Origin: CAZVXI01 sp964631295
GTDB lineage: Bacteria > Planctomycetota > Phycisphaerae > Phycisphaerales > SM1A02
Reading direction: 5' to 3'
Assembly: GCA_964631295.1 (NCBI GenBank)
Contig: CAZVXI010000040.1
Location: forward strand, 1-21,299
DNA length: 21,299 nucleotides
Made by a program: the position numbers and the translations under genes
Notes under the pieces: model-generated
Database searches by the model: none
What the model was told of the DNA's origin: nothing
The model's input: the letters and a program-made list of their open reading frames with translations, nothing else
Part shown: positions 15,742-21,299 of the stretch, one piece after another
Layout of the letters: every line of letters starts with the position of its first letter
Position numbering within the stretch: position 1 is the first letter of the stretch

Positions 15742-16437
15742 TCAGCCTGCTCGACCATCAGCGAACTGCCGAGCGCGCTTCAGGATCGCATCCACCATCG
15801 CCTCCGTCAGCCGCCCAGTGAACGTGTTCTGCTGCGAGACATGGTAACAGCCGAGCAGCATTGCCTCTTCGAGAACAAGCTCACACCCGTGGCCGAACTT
15901 CGGTTTGGGGGTGGGAATCTCGCAGCCAAGACCCGCCATGGCTCGCAGCGTCGTATTCCAACTGATTCCGCCGAGGCAGAGGATCACCCTCGGCTGGAGA
16001 ATCCGTATTTCATCTACGAGATACGTCCGACAGGCATTCAGTTGGTCTGCTGTAGGCTTGTTTCCCGGCGGAGCACATCGAAGGGATGCTGTGATGTAAA
16101 CGCCTGAAAGTCGCAAGCCATCGTCGCGCGATGTCGCCACCGGCTGATTTGCCATCCCCGCCCGATTCAGGGCCGCGTACAGAAAGTCGCCGGATCGATC
16201 GCCTGTAAACATCCGCCCGGTCCGGTTGGCACCATGCGCTCCCGGAGCAAGCCCCACGAGAAGGATGCGCGCCCTGTGATCCCCGAACGCCGGAACGGGC
16301 TTGCCCCAGTAGTCTTCATTCGCGTAGGCACGGCGTTTCTCGCGCGCAACCTTTTCACAATACGTGCGAAGTTCGGGGCAGCGCTCGCACGTGACGACTC
16401 GACCCTGGATCTGTTTCAGTGTGCGCGAAACAGCCAC
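15742..16437 (-). CDS. Type-5 (UdgB-like) uracil-DNA glycosylase
   Basis: A 231-residue DNA repair enzyme that removes uracil (and in this family also other deaminated bases) from DNA. Motif 1 is GLAPGAHGANRTGRMFTGD (62-80), a hallmark of family 5 rather than family 4. SLRCAPPGNKPT (118-129) and HVSQQNTFTGRLT (199-211, motif 2) also match. Cys17, Cys20, Cys121 and Cys136 fit the four ligands of the [4Fe-4S] cluster of this group; Cys27 is extra. The start is GTG 16437, nine bases after the upstream gene's stop region, with no clear Shine-Dalgarno; it is the only start candidate before the first cluster Cys. It sits between a membrane protein and the epimerase-HAD fusion, with no evident functional link. 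Confidence 0.94.
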   Translation of the reverse strand: MAVSRTLKQIQGRVVTCERCPELRTYCEKVAREKRRAYANEDYWGKPVPAFGDHRARILLVGLAPGAHGANRTGRMFTGDRSGDFLYAALNRAGMANQPVATSRDDGLRLSGVYITASLRCAPPGNKPTADQLNACRTYLVDEIRILQPRVILCLGGISWNTTLRAMAGLGCEIPTPKPKFGHGCELVLEEAMLLGCYHVSQQNTFTGRLTEAMVDAILKRARQFADGRAG

Positions 16438-16445
16438 CCGAGAGG

Positions 16446-17210
16446 TTACTCAGCCGGCCCATCGTTGGCCAACGACAGCCGGCCGCTTCGCGGGTCGATC
16501 ACCGGCCCGTTCGGTGGCAGTTCTCCCGTCAACGGTATGAGGTTCATGCCGCCACTTGCATCGACGATCAGCCGATATTCCTGCCCCTGCTCCATCTTCT
16601 TATAGACCACCTCACCCTGCGCCACGCGCACACCCATCGCTCGCGCAAGTGCTGCGTTGGACGCGATCTGCCAGAACTGATCCCACAACTGCTTCTCGAA
16701 TCGGCCGATGTCGGACGCAGCATATCCCGGCGGTACCGCGCCCGGGGTATCGATCGAGATGCCATCACGCGGCGCGAGCTGATCCGAATACACACGCTTG
16801 AGCAGGACAAGCGTCCGGCCGAGCAACGGATGGCCATGGGCGACGTCTTCAAAGTCGAACTTCACTGTCCACGCATCGAAGAAGATGACATCGCCCGGCA
16901 ACGTCATCTCCTGCCGCGCGAGTTCCGAGCCATCTTCATCGAGTTCGATGAACGTGATCGGCGTTGAGAGCACTTCACCAGATTCATCAAGAGTCTGTTC
17001 ACCAACGATCACATGGGCCAGCCGATGCGTGCGTGCAAGGCGATCAAGCATCTGTTCACGCTCGGCAATGCGGGCTTCCATCTCCTCATTCATCCGTTCG
17101 AGTTCAGCGATCTGACGGTCCTTCTCGCTGGAGAACAGATGCCAGTAGCCGAACAGTGCGCCACCGGTGAGCATGAGACAGATGACAGTTGTGCGAATCA
17201 GTTGGGTCAT
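16446..17210 (-). CDS. Membrane-anchored coiled-coil protein of unknown function
   Basis: A 254-residue protein I cannot assign to a named family. Residues 6-24 form one membrane helix, with the rest probably outside the cytoplasm. Residues about 28-62 are charged with heptad-like spacing (KDRQIAELERMNEEMEARIAE), a likely coiled coil. A mainly beta domain follows (VIVGEQTL, PITFIELDEDG, GDVIFFDAWTVKFDFED), then a segment with PRDGISIDTPGAVPPGY and FEKQLWDQFWQIASN, and a disordered Pro/Gly-rich tail. The middle part looks well conserved in character and not like a random frame. It is the first gene of a minus-strand operon and is divergent from the large exported protein at 17262, 51 bases away. 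No Shine-Dalgarno is evident. Confidence 0.75.
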   Translation of the reverse strand: MTQLIRTTVICLMLTGGALFGYWHLFSSEKDRQIAELERMNEEMEARIAEREQMLDRLARTHRLAHVIVGEQTLDESGEVLSTPITFIELDEDGSELARQEMTLPGDVIFFDAWTVKFDFEDVAHGHPLLGRTLVLLKRVYSDQLAPRDGISIDTPGAVPPGYAASDIGRFEKQLWDQFWQIASNAALARAMGVRVAQGEVVYKKMEQGQEYRLIVDASGGMNLIPLTGELPPNGPVIDPRSGRLSLANDGPAE

Positions 17211-17261
17211 AACACTTACGTCGCCCTGAAACGGCCCGCGATTGAGTGATTATCGGCAAAC
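17211..17261. promoter_or_regulatory. Short divergent intergenic region
   Basis: Only 51 bases separate the divergent starts of the coiled-coil protein and the large exported protein, so promoters probably overlap or extend into the genes. GAGTGA at 17244-17249 is the only purine-rich element before ATG 17262; no clear promoter box was seen. Confidence 0.35.
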
Positions 17262-20102
17262 ATGAAGCAGTCCCCACGGCTGGCCGATAACCATTGCATG
17301 CGTCGAGCAGTTGCACCATCTTATTCGGGCCGGCCCGGGCGGTGTTTCATGGTGGCTGCCCTCGCGGCGGCACTGCTGCTGTCTCCTGGCAAGGCACTTA
17401 ACGCCCAGGACGCGGTCGGTTCTGAATCCAGTACGACCAATCAACCCGCTGACGGCCAGATTCTGGCAAAGTGGGAGGACCTTGCCGTCCCGATGGTGCA
17501 GGATGGCCAGCCGCTGAAGTCCCTTCGCAGACTCGTGCGACACTTCGACTTTGAAGAGGCCGAGCTTCGGCCGATCGAAATGCCTTTCAACTTCCATCGC
17601 GTGATCGCGTCTGATCGCGGGTTCCCGCCATTCGGTGACATAGGCCTGCGGGATGATTATGCAGCCAACGGGAAATGGTCGCTTGGATTTGACCTCAATG
17701 GCGGCTCGATGGCAGCACGAATGCCAACCACCGTGGTACCCGTGCTTCCATACGCAGATTACGCCGTCTCTGTCCGCGTCCGGACTGCCGGCCTGACGCG
17801 GGCTTTCGCCCGCATCGTCGGCCAATTTCATGATCAGCGGGGCAAGCTCATCCCTGAGAGCCGGGTTGAGAGTCGACCACTGCGCACGAAGGGTGAATGG
17901 ACTACTGTCTCCATCAATGTCGAAGGTGACTTCGCCAATGCGGCCGACCTCGTCCTCGAACTGCAACTGCTTCAGCCAGGCACAAAAGGAACGCACGATC
18001 CGAAGGTACCGGCGATTGAGGACATCCACGGCAAGGCATGGTTTGATGCGCTCCACATATGGCATATGCCACGTGTCGATCTCACAACGGGCCAGCCGGG
18101 CAATATCTGTTATGCCGACGAACCGATCCAACTGCATGCGCGCGTCATCGATATGGCGAGTGAACCGCTCCGCGCGGAGCTGTGGGTGTACAACCATGAA
18201 GGCGCGGTCGTCCATCATGCCGTGTTTGATCCGCCCGTCGAGCAAACGCCGCAGGTGATCGCACTTCCAGTCACGCGCAACGGGTGGTACCGCGCCGTCT
18301 TCGATGTGCATGGCGAGGACACACTGGTCGGTCGTCGCTGGCTCGACTTCGTCGTCGTGCCACATGAGCATCGAATCGAGCCGGATCAGCGCCCACTGTT
18401 CGCTGTTGATGTGACGACCGTTGCTCCGCTCGACCTTATCGAGGTGCCTGTACTTGTCGAACGGATGGGCGTTTCCGGAGTGATCATTGCGCCGTGGCGA
18501 CCGAACACAACGCTTGCCTCGGCAGACCATGATCATTCTCAGATCATCGCGACAACAAAGACGCTGCTGGACGATCGTCGAGCGGTGTTGTTCGCATTGC
18601 GCGAGATGCCACTGGAACTTGCCGATTCGCTCGGGCTTGAGCAGCACGACACCGCGCGCGTTCTCGCGGATTCGAGCATGCCGTGGAAGCCGTATCTCGA
18701 ATCCGTACTGATTCGCTATGGTCTGGAAGTTCCCCGGTGGCTTGTCGGCGGGACAGAAGCACTCGGCGATCGCGAACTCACAGCGACACTGCGCGACATC
18801 GAACAGAACCTCGCAAACTACGTTCCTCATCCGGACATTGCGGTCGTCTCAAATGGCCACGGCGCTGTTCACGACGTCAAGGCAATCTGGTTGAACTTGC
18901 CAAATGTCGTGCGGTCTCGGGACATTCACGACGCTGTTGCTCCAGCGGGGTTGGCGAAGTCACTCGTGCGAATTGGAGCCCCTCCCGTTTCATATACACC
19001 GCAGCAAACACTCGCGGAAACAATGACGCGCGGCCTGCATGTCTGGCGGAGTGAACCAGACACGATCATTCATCCTGCACCCTGGCACCGATCGCCTCAG
19101 CAACGCGGTGAACTGATTCCCACAATCGCATTCTCTGGCCTTCACACACTCATTCACCAACTGCGCGGCCGACGATTCGCCGGTGAACTCGATCTGGGCG
19201 AACATGTGAATGCCTGGATCCTGCGTGGTGAGGGCAGCCGGTCATCCGCAATAGTCGCATGGAAGACTTCATTGCTCACGCAGCAACCCGTCGAATACTC
19301 AATGAATCTCGGTACGGATACCGTGATCGAAACGGATGCTTTTGGCAATTCGATGCCACTGCCAGTTTCGCAGGGTCTCCACCGCTTTCGCATCGAGTCG
19401 ACGCCGGTTTTTCTTGAAGGCATTGATGCCGACCTTGCACTGTTCCGCACGCGCCTGCAACTCGACGATCCGAACATCGACTCTGCGATTCGTGTGCAGG
19501 AACGAGACCTGATTATCCACAACCCTTGGCCGATCGCAATCACGGGCGAGATCCGTTTGTATGACACCGAACTGTTGCAGATACAGCCTCGGGTGATCTC
19601 ATTTGTCGTTGCACCGGGGCAGTCAGAGCATCAGTTGATCGAGTGCATGCTCAGCCGCGCCGCGATCGCCGGTCCGTCGCGCATACGCGCAGAAGTGTCG
19701 ATCAATGCCGATCGTCAGTATTTGATTCAGACTGAGATTCCGATCAATATCGGCCTTGAAGGCATCGAGATAACTGCGCAATGGCTGCCCGCAATTGACG
19801 CCGAGACCGGACGCCGAGACCTGATCGTGAGCTTGCATGTTCGCAATGATCGTGATGAACCGATTGCACTCGATGCATTTGCACTCGGGCAGGGGATCAG
19901 CCAGCAACGAACCGCTATTGGAACACTTGAACCGGATACCAGCACACTGCGGCACTTCACGATCGAGAACGGGATTACCCAACTGGCCGGCCAAGTGATT
20001 CGAGTGGGTGTGGCAGAGCGCGACGGGCCAGCGCGGCTCAACACACTGTTGGAGATTCCTCCGGTACACCGATTCGCAATCGAGCAGATCGACAATCGTT
20101 AG
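17262..20102 (+). CDS. Large exported protein with carbohydrate-binding-like N-terminus
   Basis: A 946-residue protein. An Arg-containing N-region, hydrophobic run VAALAAALLLSP (31-42) and ALNA before QD suggest a signal peptide cut near residue 48, so the mature protein is probably periplasmic or secreted. Residues about 90-270 look like a beta-sandwich carbohydrate-binding module (HFDFEEAEL at the start, YADYAVSVRVRT, KAWFDALHIWHM at the end). Residues about 275-368 suggest an Ig-like domain (WYRAVFDVHGEDTLVGRRW). Residues about 378-640 alternate strands and helices (LVERMGVSGVIIAPW, PRWLVGGTEALGD) as in a TIM-barrel hydrolase, followed by beta-rich domains to the end. No catalytic pair can be named. 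Glycan binding or hydrolysis is inferred. ATG 17298 is an alternative start. Confidence 0.8.
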   Translation: MKQSPRLADNHCMRRAVAPSYSGRPGRCFMVAALAAALLLSPGKALNAQDAVGSESSTTNQPADGQILAKWEDLAVPMVQDGQPLKSLRRLVRHFDFEEAELRPIEMPFNFHRVIASDRGFPPFGDIGLRDDYAANGKWSLGFDLNGGSMAARMPTTVVPVLPYADYAVSVRVRTAGLTRAFARIVGQFHDQRGKLIPESRVESRPLRTKGEWTTVSINVEGDFANAADLVLELQLLQPGTKGTHDPKVPAIEDIHGKAWFDALHIWHMPRVDLTTGQPGNICYADEPIQLHARVIDMASEPLRAELWVYNHEGAVVHHAVFDPPVEQTPQVIALPVTRNGWYRAVFDVHGEDTLVGRRWLDFVVVPHEHRIEPDQRPLFAVDVTTVAPLDLIEVPVLVERMGVSGVIIAPWRPNTTLASADHDHSQIIATTKTLLDDRRAVLFALREMPLELADSLGLEQHDTARVLADSSMPWKPYLESVLIRYGLEVPRWLVGGTEALGDRELTATLRDIEQNLANYVPHPDIAVVSNGHGAVHDVKAIWLNLPNVVRSRDIHDAVAPAGLAKSLVRIGAPPVSYTPQQTLAETMTRGLHVWRSEPDTIIHPAPWHRSPQQRGELIPTIAFSGLHTLIHQLRGRRFAGELDLGEHVNAWILRGEGSRSSAIVAWKTSLLTQQPVEYSMNLGTDTVIETDAFGNSMPLPVSQGLHRFRIESTPVFLEGIDADLALFRTRLQLDDPNIDSAIRVQERDLIIHNPWPIAITGEIRLYDTELLQIQPRVISFVVAPGQSEHQLIECMLSRAAIAGPSRIRAEVSINADRQYLIQTEIPINIGLEGIEITAQWLPAIDAETGRRDLIVSLHVRNDRDEPIALDAFALGQGISQQRTAIGTLEPDTSTLRHFTIENGITQLAGQVIRVGVAERDGPARLNTLLEIPPVHRFAIEQIDNR

Positions 20103-20118
20103 CCGGGCCGCTTACGCG

Positions 20119-20721
20119 CTACCAGATATTCAGTGATGGTGTTCGACCCGCAATCGAAATGCATGTAACTCGCTCGATTGCCCATGAGCCATCCGGCTCG
20201 CGACGGACGTGCAGTACCCATTGCGACGGTACGAACCCTGCATACGCTCCACCGCTCTCTGTGGCACAGGCAAGGTGCACTTGCGCGCGGCCTCTGTCCA
20301 TGCTGTAGCCGCGCAACGATGTGATGCGATTCCCTGTGATCTGGTAGTTCCGCATCCGGGCGAGATGCGACTGAATCGCAGACAGCTCGAGCCCAGGATT
20401 CTTGGTCGATCCCACCGCGAGCGTTGCATCGCGCGTGAGCAGCCGGTCTGCCCCTGTCAGATCGTTCGTCACAGCTGCTTCGACGAATGCCCGTGTGACC
20501 TTTTCGCCGTGCTCGCCAGCCGTGATGACCATTGAGCCAGTCGCCACGACGGCAACAGCAGCGACCACCAGAAGCCCCGCCACCTGCACCCGTTTCCACA
20601 GCCCCTCCCGCGCCCCCTGCCACCCAAGGACAGCCGCAATCCCGATGATCAGAACCGCCAATGGCCATGGATTCTCGAAGAGATAGCGAGTGAGGATGCT
20701 GACGCTTGGCGCTTCAGGCAT
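20119..20721 (-). CDS. Small membrane protein with NTF2-like C-terminal domain
   Basis: A 200-residue protein of unknown function. Two hydrophobic helices (about 18-33 and 45-66) are separated by a short charged loop (QGAREGLWKRVQ). Residues about 70-190 fit an NTF2/SnoaL-like fold: helix GEKVTRAFVEAAVTNDLTGADRLL, then strands around ITSLRGYSMDRGRAQVHLAC and WVLHVRREPDGSWAIERVTC. Such domains often bind small ligands or partners; no active site can be named. I chose ATG 20721 because AGGAG (20733-20737) lies 11 bases upstream, whereas the longer start at 20793 has no ribosome site and adds a Pro/Arg-rich leader. The stop is 16 bases from the convergent stop of the exported protein. The other frame, 20668-20099, is a shadow. 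Confidence 0.75.
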   Translation of the reverse strand: MPEAPSVSILTRYLFENPWPLAVLIIGIAAVLGWQGAREGLWKRVQVAGLLVVAAVAVVATGSMVITAGEHGEKVTRAFVEAAVTNDLTGADRLLTRDATLAVGSTKNPGLELSAIQSHLARMRNYQITGNRITSLRGYSMDRGRAQVHLACATESGGAYAGFVPSQWVLHVRREPDGSWAIERVTCISIAGRTPSLNIW

Positions 20722-20800
20722 TGTTACAGCGACTCCTGTCCGGATTCCGATAACACGAACGGCAGCTCCGCCCGGTGCGGGTCGGGGCTGCATTGTTGCG
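20722..20800. promoter_or_regulatory. Divergent intergenic region before the Maf-like gene
   Basis: These 79 bases lie between divergent starts. AGGAG at 20733-20737 (minus strand) is the ribosome site of the NTF2-like gene. No clear promoter box or plus-strand Shine-Dalgarno was seen. Confidence 0.35.
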
Positions 20801-21299
20801 ATGAGTCACGCTACCGCCAATCCGACTGCCAAGCCATTCGTCTCAGACGACCAAGCGCGGCACGCGCGGCTGGAAGCCAACCTCGCGGCACTTGGCGATC
20901 GCAATCGAGGCTTCGCCGATCGCATTCGTCGGGCACGACCTTCTCGCAGCATTGCATTCGCATCAAGCATGCAGGATGTTCCTTCCGCAACCAACAATGG
21001 CGTTCCCATGTGTTCGCGCCATCGGCCGATCGATGAGGCAGATCGGCTGGTTGAACGCATCAACATCCTCGATCATGCAACATTTGTAGTCAATGGCTTC
21101 GGTGTGGGGTACCACGCCCAGCAACTCGCGCAACGCATTGGCCGCACAGGCATCATCATCATTCTTGAACCAGACATCAGCCTGCTTCGAGCCGTGTTCG
21201 AACACGTCGACCACAGTTTATGGATGGCTGATGCACTTGTGATGTTCATCACCGATCCAGCCGACCGGGCTGAACTCGCCCGGCTGCTCGACGGCGCGG
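20801..21299 (+). CDS. Maf/DUF115-like protein, N-terminal part (3' end outside window)
   Basis: An open frame from ATG 20801 to the window end, 166 residues visible and no stop. Residues 1-75 are polar and Arg-rich. From about 77 the sequence resembles the start of the motility-associated (Maf, DUF115) glycosyltransferase family, Rossmann-like: ATFVVNGFGVGYHAQQLAQ (93-111; the GFG-GYH motif), TGIIIILEPDISLLRAVFEHVD (116-137; the EPD-x-x-LL-x-x-x-LE-x-x-D motif) and a following VMFITD strand. In bacteria with flagella such proteins attach nonulosonic acids to flagellin. No flagellin or sugar gene is in the window, so that role here is inferred. The start has no clear Shine-Dalgarno, but it is the first ATG of the frame and lies just beyond the divergent gene. 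Confidence 0.72.
   Translation, partial: MSHATANPTAKPFVSDDQARHARLEANLAALGDRNRGFADRIRRARPSRSIAFASSMQDVPSATNNGVPMCSRHRPIDEADRLVERINILDHATFVVNGFGVGYHAQQLAQRIGRTGIIIILEPDISLLRAVFEHVDHSLWMADALVMFITDPADRAELARLLDGA

Noticed and set aside
17250..18830. Long minus-strand open frame of 526 codons opposite the exported protein
   Set aside because: It lies antisense to a better frame with signal peptide and domain-like structure, is rich in Arg, His and Cys, and shows no motif. It is a codon-usage shadow.
20099..20668. Minus-strand open frame of 189 codons overlapping the NTF2-like gene
   Set aside because: Gly/Arg-rich with no membrane helices or fold pattern, while the competing frame has both and a ribosome site.
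1..21299. CRISPR arrays, tRNA or rRNA genes, insertion sequences
   Set aside because: No regularly spaced repeats, no tRNA-like TTCGANNC with matching stems, and no transposase-like frame was noticed by eye.

Overview
The window looks like chromosomal DNA of a planctomycete, most likely of the Phycisphaerae. This is inferred from gene content and protein style: LptF/LptG permeases (so a diderm envelope), murC/murB/ddl (so peptidoglycan), a minor-pseudopilin set with a PilX-like protein carrying a large beta-rich domain, a TIGR01777 epimerase fused to a Cof-type HAD phosphatase, a type-5 uracil-DNA glycosylase and a Maf/DUF115 protein. No rRNA, tRNA, CRISPR array, transposase or phage gene was seen. 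GC content looks moderately high and even, with no sign of a recent island.

Layout: nine transcription units alternate in strand. (1) + 1-2378: end of a PpiC-type foldase, then an ABC-2 exporter ATPase and permease, joined by ATGA overlaps. (2) - 5127-2382: lptF then lptG. (3) + 5331-8698: four prepilin-like genes in the order GspI/PilV-, GspJ/PilW-, GspK/PilX- and GspH/FimT-like. (4) - 11077-8699: ddl, then an NtrC-family sigma-54 activator. (5) + 11252-13704: murC-murB. (6) - 17210-13707: a membrane coiled-coil protein, a uracil-DNA glycosylase, and the epimerase-HAD fusion. (7) + 17262-20102: a 946-residue exported protein with a carbohydrate-binding-like N-terminus. (8) - 20721-20119: a small membrane protein with an NTF2-like tail. 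(9) + 20801 to the window end: the start of a Maf/DUF115 protein.

The genes are very tightly packed. Convergent neighbours end 0 to 16 bases apart, and no stretch without a gene reaches 300 bases. The gaps of any size (5128-5330, 11078-11251, 20722-20800, 17211-17261) lie between divergent genes and must hold the promoters.

Functionally, most of the window serves the cell envelope: LPS transport (LptFG), peptidoglycan precursor synthesis (MurC adds L-Ala to UDP-MurNAc made by MurB; Ddl supplies D-Ala-D-Ala), a pilus or type II secretion tip complex, a foldase and an exporter. The least expected items are the pseudopilin cluster with its beta-rich PilX-like member, the epimerase-HAD fusion with a possible internal start, a sigma-54 activator behind ddl, and a MurB with Cys where the catalytic Ser is expected.
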